From Paenibacillus plantiphilus (GTDB lineage: Bacteria; Bacillota; Bacilli; Paenibacillales; Paenibacillaceae): a stretch of 64,000 nt of DNA. This document shows positions 42,737 through 52,121 of the stretch, in pieces. Location of the stretch: NCBI RefSeq assembly GCF_927798095.1, contig NZ_CAKMMF010000017.1, positions 61,307-125,306 on the forward strand, in the 5' to 3' direction. Position numbers and translations under genes: made by a program. Position 1 is the stretch's first letter. Each line of letters opens with the position of its first letter. The notes under the pieces are model-generated. The model ran no database searches, was not told where the DNA came from, and worked only from the letters and a program-made list of their open reading frames with translations.

Positions 42737-42772
42737 AGACCCCATTGCCGGGAACGGTGGCGGGGTCTTTTT
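42737..42772 (+). terminator. Terminator after sigF
   Basis: GACCCC (42738-42743) pairs with GGGGTC (42762-42767) with a GCC/GGC extension, followed by five T. Confidence 0.8.
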
Positions 42773-42815
42773 GCTGTGCTTATGAAGAGATGGTGGAACT
42801 TTCCGCAATTGATCC

Positions 42816-42845
42816 GATTATCCACGGGGACCTTTAATCATACTA
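42816..42845 (+). promoter_or_regulatory. Sigma-G/sigma-F-like promoter of spoVAA
   Basis: CATACTA (42839-42845) matches the sigma-G -10 consensus, and GATTA at 42816-42820, 18 bp upstream, fits the -35 at 4 of 5 positions. The spoVA operon is sigma-G dependent in B. subtilis. Confidence 0.55.
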
Positions 42846-42892
42846 AATGGGAAGAGTGAAGCACCACGATCTAATGATGGGAGGTCAAGCGC

Positions 42893-43606
42893 TTGAGCTC
42901 TACCCATTCATCCATTCTGTATTTGCGGCTGCGCAAACGTATTGGCATTAAGCCGGGAGGCATCGTCACACTTGGTCATGCGGCGCGTATTTTCTGCGCA
43001 GATGCTGATATAGAGCTGCGGCTTCAAACCTTTATTCTGCATCGCCATAAGCCGTATGAGGGCAACCGTGTTGTCATCGATTTATTGCAAATTGTGCAAA
43101 TTGTGCAGCAGGCGGAGCCAGCGCTCACCGTGGAGACGTTCGGTGATCCGCAGGTGCTGGTGCTTGTAGCCGATAAGCCGCCGAAGCCAAGAGTCCTTGT
43201 ATTGATTCTAGCTTGGCTGCTGCTGTTCTTCGGCTCGGGACTTGCCATTATGAACTTTCATACAGATGTCAGTATGAAGGAGGTTCATCAGCGAATTACC
43301 GAGCTGGTGACAGGGCAGAAGAGGGAGCATCCGCTATGGTTTCAAATTCCGTATTCGCTCGGAATCGGTCTGGGCATGATTGTATTCTTCAATCATATCT
43401 TCCGCAAGAAGCTTAATGAGGAGCCCAATCCGCTTGAGGTCGAGCTGTATATGTACGAGGAGAATATGAATGCCTACGTAATCGCCGATGAGATGAGCAA
43501 GAAGAACGACTATGACAGCCAAAGCCAATCAGGCGAACGCGGCTCCAGCAACAGCAGCTCCAACAACAACAACAGCAGCTCCGGGGCAGGGATTGAAGAT
43601 GGATAG
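42893..43606 (+). CDS. spoVAA: Stage V sporulation protein AA
   Basis: A 237-residue spore membrane protein of the SpoVA dipicolinic-acid transport system. The N-terminal soluble domain (YLRLRKRIGIKPGGIVTLGH) is followed by two membrane segments (about 104-122 and 157-175). It starts with TTG about 8 nt after GGGAGG. The C terminus ends in a Ser/Asn-rich low-complexity tail encoded by CAACAGCAG-type repeats, not usual in B. subtilis. The last 8 bases overlap spoVAB. Confidence 0.88.
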   Translation: MSSTHSSILYLRLRKRIGIKPGGIVTLGHAARIFCADADIELRLQTFILHRHKPYEGNRVVIDLLQIVQIVQQAEPALTVETFGDPQVLVLVADKPPKPRVLVLILAWLLLFFGSGLAIMNFHTDVSMKEVHQRITELVTGQKREHPLWFQIPYSLGIGLGMIVFFNHIFRKKLNEEPNPLEVELYMYEENMNAYVIADEMSKKNDYDSQSQSGERGSSNSSSNNNNSSSGAGIEDG

Positions 43607-44042
43607 CATAGCGTGGGCGGCAAAAGGATTTGTGGCGCTGCTTGGTTTCGCCGGGGGGCTGTCAGTAGGCAGCGGACTCATAGCTCTGCTCATCGTCCTT
43701 GACTTAATTCCGAGGCTGGCGCAGCTTGCGAATGCCTTCCGCAAATCGATCTGGTTCGAGACGGCGCTTATAAGCGGTGCGGTTTTCTGGTCATTGGCTG
43801 ATTTCATGGAATGGCGCTTCTGGCTGCCCGGTCCCCCTATATTGTTAGGGATAGGACTGTTCAATGGGATCTTTATCGGCATGCTTGCGGCGGCTCTTAC
43901 TGAAGTGATGAACCTGCTGCCGCTTCTCGCCAAGCGCCTTCGTCTTGGCCAGTACATGGTCAGTCTCGTAATGGCGATGATGCTGGGCAAAGTAACGGGA
44001 TCGCTGTTCGATTGGCTCGTTTTTCAATGGATGGATAAATAG
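43599..44042 (+). CDS. spoVAB: Stage V sporulation protein AB
   Basis: A 147-residue membrane protein with four predicted segments, starting MDSIAWAAKGFVALLGFAGG and containing DLIPRLAQLANAFRK and VMAMMLGKVTGSLFDWLVFQ. Length and sequence fit SpoVAB. ATG 43599 follows GCAGGG; the frame is open back to 43512, but that part overlaps the spoVAA repeat tail. In B. subtilis spoVAC, VAD and VAE come next; here spoVAF follows directly. Confidence 0.88.
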   Translation: MDSIAWAAKGFVALLGFAGGLSVGSGLIALLIVLDLIPRLAQLANAFRKSIWFETALISGAVFWSLADFMEWRFWLPGPPILLGIGLFNGIFIGMLAAALTEVMNLLPLLAKRLRLGQYMVSLVMAMMLGKVTGSLFDWLVFQWMDK

Positions 44043-44066
44043 TGTGGAATAAGGGGGCAACTATAG

Positions 44067-45695
44067 ATGAACGAACATGGTCAAGGCAATGAAGAGCATC
44101 TGGACAAGGCGGGAGAAGCGCCAATCATTGCCCATTGGAAAGAGGACGGCGACAAGGGGGAGCAGCAGCATGCCGATCCCATACGTGTGCATCAGGGAAA
44201 GTCATCGGACGGTCAAGAGAAGCAGGAAGCTGCAATAATACCTGACAGCATAGAGGCCTTCATTCAGAAGCTGGAGCAGGAGGTGGGGTATAAGAAAAGC
44301 TTTGATGTTGTCGTGCGGCAAATGACATTCGGCAACAGGCGGACAGCGTTGTTTTTCATGAATGGATTTGCCAAGGACGAGGTTCTGACAGATATTCTGA
44401 CCCGGCTAACCTACCTCGATCCCAGCGATCTGTCGTCCCATGCCTTTGAGTCGTTCTTCCATCAGTTTGTGCCGGGCATCCAGGTCGAGCGGCAGGGCGA
44501 TTGGCATAAAATGATGACTAATGTGCTCTCGGGAGGCAGTGCGCTCTACATAGATGGTGAGAGGGAGCTGCTACTGATCGATGCCAAGAGCTTCCCGGCT
44601 CGCGGACCGGAAGAGCCCTCTCTGGAGCGTGTCGTCCGCGGGAGCCGTGACGGATTCGTGGAAACGATGCTCGTCAATGTGACGCTCGTGCGCAGAAGGC
44701 TTCGCGACAAGCAGCTGCGGTATGAGGTGATGCAGGTGGGCGAGCGGACGCAGACGGATGTATGTATTGCCTATATCGACGATATTGTTGACAAGAGCCT
44801 GCTCGAATCGATTCGGGATAAAATAAAAGCAGTCAAGCTCGATGGACTGCCGCTTGCTGACAAGCAGCTTGAAGAGGCGACAGTGAAGCGGGGATGGAAT
44901 CCGTTTCCGCTTGTTCGTTACTCTGAACGGCCAGATGTGGTGGCGGTTCATCTCATGGAAGGGCATGTGGCTATCTTCGTGGATACGACGCCGAGTGTTA
45001 TGATTTTGCCGACGACCTACTTTGATCTGGTTCAGCATGCAGAGGAGAATCGCCAGACGCCGTTTATCGGAACCTATCTGCGCTGGGTTCGATTTATGGG
45101 CATATTCGCCTCGCTGTTCCTGCTCCCCATGTGGTTTCTGTTTACGCTTGAGCCCGGGCTCAGGCCCGCTGTGTTTGATTTCATAGGCGCTCAAAAGGCA
45201 GGCAGCTTGCCGCTGGTAGCCCAGTTTCTCATTGCGGAGCTAGGGGTCGATTTGCTCAGGATGGCATCTGTACATACACCCACTCCGCTAGCTACGGCCA
45301 TGTCGCTCATTGCGGCGATACTCATTGGAGATATAGCGGTGAAAACAGGGCTGTTCGTCAATGAGGTCATCCTGTATATGGCCGTAGCGGCCATCGGCAT
45401 GTTTGCAACGCCAAGCTATGAGCTTGGCCTGGCCAATCGGATCGTCCGGCTGGTGCTCATCATCGCAGTGGCCTCGTTCAAGGTGCCAGGCTTTGTGATC
45501 GCCACAACGATTTTGTTTATTATGCTCGTATTTGGACGCTCATTTAATCATCCGTATATGTGGCCGTTCATACCGTTCGATATGAAAGGGATGTGGAGCG
45601 TCATCGTCAGGCCGCCTATTCTGCAGAATCGGACACGTCCGAACTATCTCAAGCCGCAGCAGCGAGACAAGATGCCGGAGAGCGGCAAAAAGTAA
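44067..45695 (+). CDS. spoVAF: SpoVAF/GerA-family spore germination protein
   Basis: A 542-residue member of the GerA A-subunit family encoded in spoVA operons. The N-terminal soluble region (about 1-320) starts with a variable acidic stretch and contains VRQMTFGNRRTALFFMNGF. Several membrane segments fill roughly 345-510. The conserved SVHTPTPLATAMSLIAAILIG lies between them. It helps germination signalling in the spore inner membrane. AAGGGGGC precedes ATG 44067. It lies 24 bp after spoVAB. Confidence 0.9.
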   Translation: MNEHGQGNEEHLDKAGEAPIIAHWKEDGDKGEQQHADPIRVHQGKSSDGQEKQEAAIIPDSIEAFIQKLEQEVGYKKSFDVVVRQMTFGNRRTALFFMNGFAKDEVLTDILTRLTYLDPSDLSSHAFESFFHQFVPGIQVERQGDWHKMMTNVLSGGSALYIDGERELLLIDAKSFPARGPEEPSLERVVRGSRDGFVETMLVNVTLVRRRLRDKQLRYEVMQVGERTQTDVCIAYIDDIVDKSLLESIRDKIKAVKLDGLPLADKQLEEATVKRGWNPFPLVRYSERPDVVAVHLMEGHVAIFVDTTPSVMILPTTYFDLVQHAEENRQTPFIGTYLRWVRFMGIFASLFLLPMWFLFTLEPGLRPAVFDFIGAQKAGSLPLVAQFLIAELGVDLLRMASVHTPTPLATAMSLIAAILIGDIAVKTGLFVNEVILYMAVAAIGMFATPSYELGLANRIVRLVLIIAVASFKVPGFVIATTILFIMLVFGRSFNHPYMWPFIPFDMKGMWSVIVRPPILQNRTRPNYLKPQQRDKMPESGKK

Positions 45696-45822
45696 TGGAT
45701 TCGTAAAAAATACAAAGGAATTGCGAAATTATCCATTTCGGCAACGGGATGAATGCGTTATACTATTGGTAGTTGATACAAGTTCATCAATGGTAATTTA
45801 TGGAGACAGCGGAGGGGAACCT

Positions 45823-47154
45823 ATGTATTTTCACGGCACTAGCAAAATTAATGCACAAGGTCATTTGGAAATCGGCGGCTGCGACGTCGCAGAATTAGCG
45901 GAACAGTTCGGTACGCCGCTTTATATTGTTGATGAAGCGCTTGTACGCCAGCGCGCTCGCGAATATGTGGAGTCATTCCGCGCATCGGGCTTGAAGTTTC
46001 AAGTCGCATATGCAAGCAAGGCGTTCAGTGTTATGGCGATGTGCGCTATAGCAGAGCAAGAGGATCTTTCGCTTGACGTCGTGTCAGACGGCGAGCTGTA
46101 CACCGCGATGAAGGCTGGCTTCCCGGCGCATCGCATTCATTTTCACGGCAACAATAAGACCCCGGACGAGATCAATATGGCGCTTGATGCGAACATTGGC
46201 TGCTTCGTCGTAGACAACTTCAACGAGCTGCAGCTGTTGAATGCGCTTGCCGGTCAGAAGAGCAAGCGGGTCAAAGTTTTGCTGCGGATTACGCCTGGCG
46301 TTGAAGCGCATACGCATGAATATATTTCGACAGGCCAAACCGATTCCAAGTTCGGCTTCGACCTTGGCAACGGCTCCGCTTATTCAGCGGTTAAGGAGGC
46401 TGGCTCTCTTCCTCATCTGGAGCTGCTGGGCGTGCATTCCCATATCGGCTCGCAAATTTTCGAAGTGGAAGGCTTCCAGATGGCAGTAGACAAAGTGGCT
46501 GGATTCGCGGTTAAAGTACGTGATGAGCTTAACATCATGTTCAGCGTTATCAACCTTGGCGGCGGCTTCGGCATCCGCTACACAGAAGGCGATACGCCGC
46601 TGCCAGTATCCCAATATGTGAAGGCTATTACGGATTCCATCAAAACCAACTTTTCCAATGCCGGCTATACACTGCCTGAGATTTGGGTTGAGCCGGGCCG
46701 GAGCATGGTGGGCGATGCAGGTACAACGCTGTATACAGTTGGGACAAGCAAGGATATTCCCGGCGTACGCAAATATGTGGCCGTTGACGGCGGTATGACA
46801 GACAACCCGCGTCCGGCGCTGTATGAGTCCAAGTATGAAGCTATTCTGGCAAACCGTGCGAATGAAGCGCTTGAAGAGACCGTATCTATTGCCGGCAAAT
46901 GCTGTGAGAGCGGCGACATGCTGATCTGGGATTTGGAGCTGCCTAAAGTGAACAGCGGCGATCTGCTGGCTGTGTTCTGCACAGGCGCTTACAACTATGC
47001 GATGGCAAGCAATTACAACCGGATTCGCCGTCCGGCAGTCGTGTTTGTCAAAGACGGCCAAGCTGACATAGCGGTCAAGCGCGAATCATTGGACGATATT
47101 ATCGGCAATGATGTTATTCCTGCAAGGATGAAGCAGGCAAGCGCATCGAAGTAA
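45823..47154 (+). CDS. lysA: Diaminopimelate decarboxylase
   Basis: LysA makes L-lysine from meso-diaminopimelate with PLP. The 443-residue protein shows the PLP Lys in VAYASKAFSVMAM. HFHGNNKTPDEI, the Gly-rich LGGGFGIRY, EPGRSMVG and the active-site Cys in KCCESGDM follow in order. ATG 45823 follows GGAGGGGAA; the frame is open back to 45721, but a TATACT (-10-like, 45759-45764) lies within that part. The spoVA-lysA order is conserved with B. subtilis. Confidence 0.95.
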   Translation: MYFHGTSKINAQGHLEIGGCDVAELAEQFGTPLYIVDEALVRQRAREYVESFRASGLKFQVAYASKAFSVMAMCAIAEQEDLSLDVVSDGELYTAMKAGFPAHRIHFHGNNKTPDEINMALDANIGCFVVDNFNELQLLNALAGQKSKRVKVLLRITPGVEAHTHEYISTGQTDSKFGFDLGNGSAYSAVKEAGSLPHLELLGVHSHIGSQIFEVEGFQMAVDKVAGFAVKVRDELNIMFSVINLGGGFGIRYTEGDTPLPVSQYVKAITDSIKTNFSNAGYTLPEIWVEPGRSMVGDAGTTLYTVGTSKDIPGVRKYVAVDGGMTDNPRPALYESKYEAILANRANEALEETVSIAGKCCESGDMLIWDLELPKVNSGDLLAVFCTGAYNYAMASNYNRIRRPAVVFVKDGQADIAVKRESLDDIIGNDVIPARMKQASASK

Positions 47155-47222
47155 GCGATCGGGGATTGGATCAGGCCAGTCTTCGGCCTGGCCTGCGCAT
47201 TTAAATCCCATCGATAACAGGC

Positions 47223-47288
47223 AAAAGCTTGCCTCTCTGAGACGTGGACGCTTGCGTCAGCGGCTCGGAGAGTGTAAGCTTTATTTTG
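47223..47288 (+). terminator. Terminator after lysA
   Basis: AAAGCTT then CTCTC pair with GAGAG then AAGCTTT across a branched loop, followed by a T-rich run. A second hairpin (AGGCCAG/CTGGCCT) lies just upstream at about 47184-47205. Confidence 0.7.
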
Positions 47289-47370
47289 TATGGAGCAAAG
47301 GGTAAATATGGAGCAAACGAGCCCATAAACACAAGATACGCATCCCATTATTGTAGGAGGGTAACAAACA

Positions 47371-47802
47371 ATGGCAAAACAAGCGAAAATTACGATGGCA
47401 AATGGCGGAGAAATCGTTCTTGATCTGTTCGATCAGGACGCGCCGAACACGGTAGCAAACTTCGAGAAGCTGGCTAACTCCGGTTTTTACAATGGCTTGA
47501 CGTTTCACCGCGTCATTCCGGGCTTCGTCGCACAGGGCGGCTGTCCGAACGGAATCGGCAACGGGGGTCCCGGCTACGAAATCGATTGCGAGATCAATCC
47601 AAACAAGCATGAGCGCGGATCGCTCGCTATGGCGCATGCTGGCCGCAATACGGGCGGAAGCCAGTTCTACATCGGCTACCAGCCGCAGCCGCATTTGGAC
47701 GGAGGGCACACGGTATTCGGCAAAGTAACGAAGGGCATGGAGCATGTCGATGCGTTCCAAGGCCGCGACAAAATGGAAAAGGTCGAGGTTGTAGACGTTT
47801 AA
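47371..47802 (+). CDS. ppiB: Peptidyl-prolyl cis-trans isomerase (cyclophilin) PpiB
   Basis: A 143-residue cytoplasmic cyclophilin that speeds proline isomerisation. The signature [19 protein letters not shown], then [19 protein letters not shown] and [15 protein letters not shown] are complete, including the catalytic Arg in [16 protein letters not shown] precedes ATG 47371. It is monocistronic between two terminators. Confidence 0.95.
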   Translation: MAKQAKITMANGGEIVLDLFDQDAPNTVANFEKLANSGFYNGLTFHRVIPGFVAQGGCPNGIGNGGPGYEIDCEINPNKHERGSLAMAHAGRNTGGSQFYIGYQPQPHLDGGHTVFGKVTKGMEHVDAFQGRDKMEKVEVVDV

Positions 47803-47934
47803 TAACAAGCTCTAACCGCGCTATTCCTCTATAGCCTCTGCAGCAGACAACAGCTGCAGGGGTTATTTGCTGTGCATCGTTGTTTCATAATGGAGCGGTT
47901 CGCGTTATAGAGGTATATCAGGAAAGGAGTGGGC

Positions 47935-48282
47935 ATGATGACGCCTCAAACTTACTATGTATCGATATCCTCAGGCACGATTGAATCCCAGTCTTCACGC
48001 ACGGCTCAGCTTGCTGTCCAAGCAACGAAGGAGGAGCTAGAGATTCTCCGGCGAAAGCTGGAGCATGAGGAGAAGATAACGGAATCCACCTCGCTTCGCG
48101 CAGCGATTCCGTACAAGTCTGCTGAACGCGATCCTGCTCAGGAGGCGTACAGCGATGACCTGCTTGATCTGTATGCTTACATTTACAGGCTGGGCACGCC
48201 AAGGACGAGAGAGCATATCGAAGCGATGAATATTCTGCCCAAGCTGACGAATCAGAACAGCCATTATCCGGGCTATAACTAG
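47935..48282 (+). CDS. Uncharacterised small protein
   Basis: A 115-residue protein of no recognised family. It starts with TPQTYYVSISSGTIESQ, continues with an amphipathic helix (QATKEELEILRRKLEHEEK) and ends EHIEAMNILPKLTNQNSHYPG. No signal peptide or membrane segment is seen. AAAGGAG (47923-47929) is 5 nt before ATG 47935 and 8 nt before ATG 47938. It has its own terminator, so it is probably a real single gene. Confidence 0.7.
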   Translation: MMTPQTYYVSISSGTIESQSSRTAQLAVQATKEELEILRRKLEHEEKITESTSLRAAIPYKSAERDPAQEAYSDDLLDLYAYIYRLGTPRTREHIEAMNILPKLTNQNSHYPGYN

Positions 48283-48299
48283 TGGAATGAACCGTGAAC

Positions 48300-48334
48300 A
48301 GAGCAGCCTCTACCCGTAGAGCTGCTCTTATTCG
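48300..48334 (+). terminator. Terminator after the small gene at 47935
   Basis: AGAGCAGC-CTCTA pairs with TAGAG-CTGCTCT with one bulge; TTATTCGTT follows. Confidence 0.7.
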
Positions 48335-48417
48335 TTCGTCCCGAAATTTATTCCGAGAAAATAGGTTGCATTTTTCAAGACGAAGTGGTAACATTTCCTC
48401 AAAGTATTTGCAGTTTC

Positions 48418-48615
48418 CTTCGGGGTCGGGTGCAATTCCCAACCGGCGGTGATCAGAGCAGCGCATAACACTCGTCCAATGACTAGCGTAAAGCTGTTTT
48501 GTCAGTCCGTGACCCGATTCGCAGCTTCTGTTCGACTAACGAAGAAGCATTGCGAAGCGGTGGACCTGGTGAAATTCCGGGACCGACAGTATAGTCTGGA
48601 TGGGAGAAGGAGACG
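48418..48615 (+). ncRNA. FMN riboswitch (RFN element)
   Basis: The conserved RFN blocks are all present in order: CTTCGGGGTCGGGTGCAATT, CCCAACCGGCGGTGA, AGTCCGTGACCCG, GGACCTGGTGAAATTCCGGG and ACCGACAGTATAGTCTGGAT followed by GGGAGAAGGA. The aptamer binds FMN and controls the riboflavin genes that follow. An expression platform lies at 48716. Confidence 0.95.
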
Positions 48616-48715
48616 TTGGCGAATTCCATTTTTTCTAATCACTCACTTTGTATCTTTTTTCACAAAGCATGAGGGCTTGTTTAAATGTGTCTTCCAAGCG
48701 TCTGTATTCATATCC

Positions 48716-48752
48716 ATCACCCCGTTGGCAGCATGCCAAAGGGGTGATTTTT
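48716..48752 (+). terminator. Riboswitch expression platform: terminator that also masks the ribE ribosome site
   Basis: ATCACCCC (48716-48723) pairs with GGGGTGAT (48741-48748), enclosing TTGGCA/TGCCAA, then TTTTTG. The GGGGTGA of the right arm is the only Shine-Dalgarno for ribE (6 nt before TTG 48754). The hairpin could therefore block both transcription and translation when FMN is bound. Confidence 0.75.
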
Positions 48753-48753
48753 G

Positions 48754-49446
48754 TTGTTCACAGGTCTTATTGAAGAGATCGGCACACTAAGGCGCTCCTA
48801 TAAACAGGGGGAAGCCATGCTGCTGACAATTGAAGCATCGCGTGTTTTGGAGGATGTGGCAATCGGAGACAGCATTGCAATTAATGGCATTTGCTTGACG
48901 GTTGTGGAATTTAGCGGCTCTGCCTTCACGGTGGATGTTATGCCGCAAACCTTCCGTCATACGAACATCAAGGATGTCCGGGCAGGCGAGCGTGTGAACC
49001 TGGAACGAGCGATGAAGGCCGGAGGACGCTTCGGCGGTCACATCGTACAAGGTCATGTCGATGGCACTGGCGTTATCGTCACGCGGACGCCGGATGCGAA
49101 TGCGGTTGTGTTCACGATCAGGCCGCATGACCCTGCTCTATTGCGATACATCATTCCACAAGGCTCAATCACGCTGGATGGCATTAGTCTTACGGTTGTT
49201 TCAACGGATAACGGAACGTTCACGGTGTCTATTATTCCCCACACGCTCCGCGAGACAGCTCTGCAGGTGAAAGGGACTGGCGGCATCATCAATATTGAAT
49301 GTGATGTTCTTGGCAAATATGTCGATCATCTGCTTCACTATCGTGGCAATGGGGCAGAATCGGCTGACAAAGGGAGCTCTGGACGGCAAGCTGCTCGTTC
49401 TGGCGGTCTGTCGGCAGCTTTTCTAGCAGATAACGGTTTTATGTAA
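48754..49446 (+). CDS. ribE: Riboflavin synthase (alpha subunit type)
   Basis: RibE dismutates two lumazines into riboflavin. The 230-residue protein has two lumazine-binding barrels, the first starting [10 protein letters not shown] with [10 protein letters not shown], the second with [13 protein letters not shown]. The last 30 residues are a variable tail. TTG 48754 is used as start (family proteins begin MFTG); TTG 48751 is one codon earlier. It is the first gene after the FMN riboswitch; the usual first gene ribD is missing here. Confidence 0.93.
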   Translation: MFTGLIEEIGTLRRSYKQGEAMLLTIEASRVLEDVAIGDSIAINGICLTVVEFSGSAFTVDVMPQTFRHTNIKDVRAGERVNLERAMKAGGRFGGHIVQGHVDGTGVIVTRTPDANAVVFTIRPHDPALLRYIIPQGSITLDGISLTVVSTDNGTFTVSIIPHTLRETALQVKGTGGIINIECDVLGKYVDHLLHYRGNGAESADKGSSGRQAARSGGLSAAFLADNGFM

Positions 49447-49480
49447 CGCAATCAGACTAGCAAGAGGGGTGGTTCTGACC

Positions 49481-50749
49481 ATGCATGACGAACAACAGCA
49501 AGTAAATGCGAATGTAACGGATGTCGAGAGCTTCGATGCCATTGAAGAGGCGATTTACGATCTGATTCTTGGCAAGCCGATAATTGTCGTGGATGATGAA
49601 GACCGGGAGAATGAAGGCGATCTGATCGCTTTGGCTGACAAGGCAACACCGGAAGTGATTAATTTCATGATATCGGAGGCTCGCGGTCTCGTTTGTGTGC
49701 CGATAACCGCTGAACGAGCGGAAGAGCTGGATCTGCCGCCAATGGTGACGCATAATACGGACTATCACGGTACGGCCTTCACAGTATCTGTTGACTATAT
49801 CTCGACCTCGACGGGGATCTCCGCCCATGAACGCTCGGAGACGGTCAAAGCGCTAATCAATCCGAACACCAAAGCGAGGGATTTCCGCAGACCAGGACAT
49901 ATTTTTCCGCTGATTGCCAAGAAGGGCGGCGTGCTTCGTCGGGCTGGACATACGGAGGCGGCTATTGATCTGGCTCGTATGTGCGGCTCTGCGCCAGCCG
50001 CAGTCATCTGCGAGATTATTAAGGAAGACGGCTCTATGGCAAGGCTTCCAGACCTGCTGGAATTCAAGGAAAAGCATGGCTTGAAGCTGATAACGATTCA
50101 GAATTTAATTCATTACCGCAACGAGAAGGAGAAGCTGGTGGAACGCGCGGTAGATGTGAAGATGCCGACAGATTTCGGTATATTCCGCGCTATTGCCTAC
50201 ACGAACGAGGTGGACAACAAGGAGCATGTTGCGCTGGTGAAGGGGCAGCTTGATCCTGATCGTCCCGTACTTGTCCGCGTCCATTCCGAGTGTCTGACCG
50301 GCGATGTATTCCACTCTCACCGCTGTGATTGCGGGCCGCAGCTGGCAGCAGCTCTCCGCCAGATTGATGAGGCGGGAAGCGGCGTGCTGCTGTATATGCG
50401 GCAGGAGGGGCGCGGAATCGGCCTCATTAACAAATTGAAGGCCTATGCGCTGCAGGAGCAGGGATTCGACACGGTCGACGCGAATATTAAACTAGGGTTT
50501 GCTCCTGATCTTCGGGATTATGGCATCGGGGCTCAGATTCTGAAGGATCTGGGCGTGCGCAAGATGCGCCTTCTGACGAATAATCCCCGGAAAATCCGCG
50601 GTCTTGAAGGTTATGGGATCGAGGTTATAGAACGAGTTCCTCTGCAGATGGAAGAGAATGAAGACAATTCGAATTACCTGCACACCAAACAATCCAAACT
50701 CGGACATATGCTCCGTTTTGATGATACTATTGAAAAAGTGGAAGGATGA
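49481..50749 (+). CDS. ribBA: Bifunctional DHBP synthase / GTP cyclohydrolase II
   Basis: The N-terminal half (about 20-220) is RibB, making dihydroxybutanone phosphate from ribulose 5-phosphate: [13 protein letters not shown] and [12 protein letters not shown]. The C-terminal half is RibA, opening GTP: zinc Cys in [17 protein letters not shown] and the [15 protein letters not shown] loop. ATG 49481 is about 9 nt after AGAGGGGTGG. The 422 residues are a normal size. Both substrates of RibH derive from its two activities. Confidence 0.94.
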   Translation: MHDEQQQVNANVTDVESFDAIEEAIYDLILGKPIIVVDDEDRENEGDLIALADKATPEVINFMISEARGLVCVPITAERAEELDLPPMVTHNTDYHGTAFTVSVDYISTSTGISAHERSETVKALINPNTKARDFRRPGHIFPLIAKKGGVLRRAGHTEAAIDLARMCGSAPAAVICEIIKEDGSMARLPDLLEFKEKHGLKLITIQNLIHYRNEKEKLVERAVDVKMPTDFGIFRAIAYTNEVDNKEHVALVKGQLDPDRPVLVRVHSECLTGDVFHSHRCDCGPQLAAALRQIDEAGSGVLLYMRQEGRGIGLINKLKAYALQEQGFDTVDANIKLGFAPDLRDYGIGAQILKDLGVRKMRLLTNNPRKIRGLEGYGIEVIERVPLQMEENEDNSNYLHTKQSKLGHMLRFDDTIEKVEG

Positions 50750-50757
50750 TAAACAAT

Positions 50758-51231
50758 ATGGCACATCATGTATACGAAGGTCACCTGATTTCGCAAGGCT
50801 TGCGTTATGGAGTCGTCGTTGGACGATTCAATGAATTTATTTCCAGCAAGCTGCTGGGAGGGGCGCTTGATGCGTTCAAGCGTCATGGCGCAGAGGACTC
50901 CGAGGTAGAGATCGCATGGGTACCGGGCGCTTTCGAAATTCCGTTAATCGCGCTCAAGATGGCGGAGAGCGGCAAGTATGATGCTGTTATTACGCTTGGA
51001 GCTGTCATTCGGGGATCAACACCGCATTTTGACTATGTATGCAGTGAAGCGGCTAAGGGTGTAGCGGCCGCTAGTCTTAAAACCGGCATTCCCGTCATAT
51101 TTGGCGTATTGACGACCGATTCCATCGAACAAGCTGTGGAACGCGCCGGTACGAAGGCAGGCAACAAAGGCTGGGAAGCAGCAGTAACAGCTATCGAAAT
51201 GGCGAATTTGACTAAAGTTATTCAAGGCTAA
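50758..51231 (+). CDS. ribH: 6,7-dimethyl-8-ribityllumazine synthase
   Basis: RibH condenses dihydroxybutanone phosphate with the pyrimidine intermediate to give lumazine, the substrate of RibE. The 157-residue protein shows [47 protein letters not shown] with the catalytic His, and [14 protein letters not shown]. An ATG at 50746 overlapping the ribBA stop is an alternative start; 50758 fits family length and spacing from GAAGGA. It ends the operon. Confidence 0.94.
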   Translation: MAHHVYEGHLISQGLRYGVVVGRFNEFISSKLLGGALDAFKRHGAEDSEVEIAWVPGAFEIPLIALKMAESGKYDAVITLGAVIRGSTPHFDYVCSEAAKGVAAASLKTGIPVIFGVLTTDSIEQAVERAGTKAGNKGWEAAVTAIEMANLTKVIQG

Positions 51232-51265
51232 GCAACCATTTAAGGAACGTATGTGATAAGTGCTG

Positions 51266-51309
51266 ACAGACAACCGGACACTCCCGAGCAGGGGAGGACC
51301 GGTTGTCTG
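51266..51309. terminator. Long hairpin after ribH
   Basis: CAGACAACCGG (51266-51276) pairs perfectly with CCGGTTGTCTG (51299-51309), with CTCCC/GGGAG inside. No T run follows. Confidence 0.5.
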
Positions 51310-51341
51310 CATGACGTTTAGGAGTTTAGGAGGCCGGCACT

Positions 51342-52121
51342 ATGGCGGTGACATACAAACTGGAATCGTTCGAAGGCCCGCTCGATCTGCTTCTGCATTT
51401 GATCGACAAAGCGGAAATCGACATTCATGAAATATCCATAAGTGAAGTTACGGATCAGTACATGGAATATTTGAATGCGATGCAGGAGTTGGAGCTTGAA
51501 GTTACGAGCGAATTTCTCGTCATGGCAGCAACGCTTCTATCCATCAAGAGCAAGCAGCTTCTGCCGAAGCCTCCGGTAATCGAAGACGATTACGAGATGT
51601 GGGAGGATGACGGACTTGATCCGCGCGACGAGCTGATTGCCAAGCTGATTGAATATCGGAAGTACAAGGGGATCGCGGAACAGCTTCGGGAACAGGAATT
51701 TGAACGCAGTCTTGTTTTTACGAAGGAACCGGAGGATCTATCGCCTTATATGAAGGCTATTCCGGTCAATCCTGTGAAGGGGCTGCATGTGGATGACCTG
51801 ATCAAGGCATTCCAGAAGGCGCTGCGCAGAGCGACGCGCCGCAACATTGTCACCACGATTCATAGGGATGAAATATCGGTTAAAGATCGGATCAACGATA
51901 TTATCGTTATTCTCCGGGACTATGAAACGGTTCGTTTCTCGAAGCTGATTCGTGACGATATGAGCAGGCATGAAATCGTTGTAACCTTTCTTGCGCTGCT
52001 TGAGCTGATGAAGATGAAGCATATTCGTTGTTATCAGCATCAATTATTTGACGATATCGTCATTCATAGGAAAGGAGAAGCGCCTGCAGATGGATTACTC
52101 GAAGTTGAAGTCGATTATTGA
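51342..52121 (+). CDS. scpA: Segregation and condensation protein A
   Basis: ScpA is the kleisin that bridges SMC heads in the condensin complex. The 259-residue protein starts with the Smc-neck-binding FEGPLDLLLHLIDKAEIDIHE and ends with a winged-helix (FLALLELMKMKHIRCYQ). GGAGG precedes ATG 51342. Its 3' end overlaps scpB by 32 nt, so the two subunits are probably coupled. Confidence 0.95.
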   Translation: MAVTYKLESFEGPLDLLLHLIDKAEIDIHEISISEVTDQYMEYLNAMQELELEVTSEFLVMAATLLSIKSKQLLPKPPVIEDDYEMWEDDGLDPRDELIAKLIEYRKYKGIAEQLREQEFERSLVFTKEPEDLSPYMKAIPVNPVKGLHVDDLIKAFQKALRRATRRNIVTTIHRDEISVKDRINDIIVILRDYETVRFSKLIRDDMSRHEIVVTFLALLELMKMKHIRCYQHQLFDDIVIHRKGEAPADGLLEVEVDY

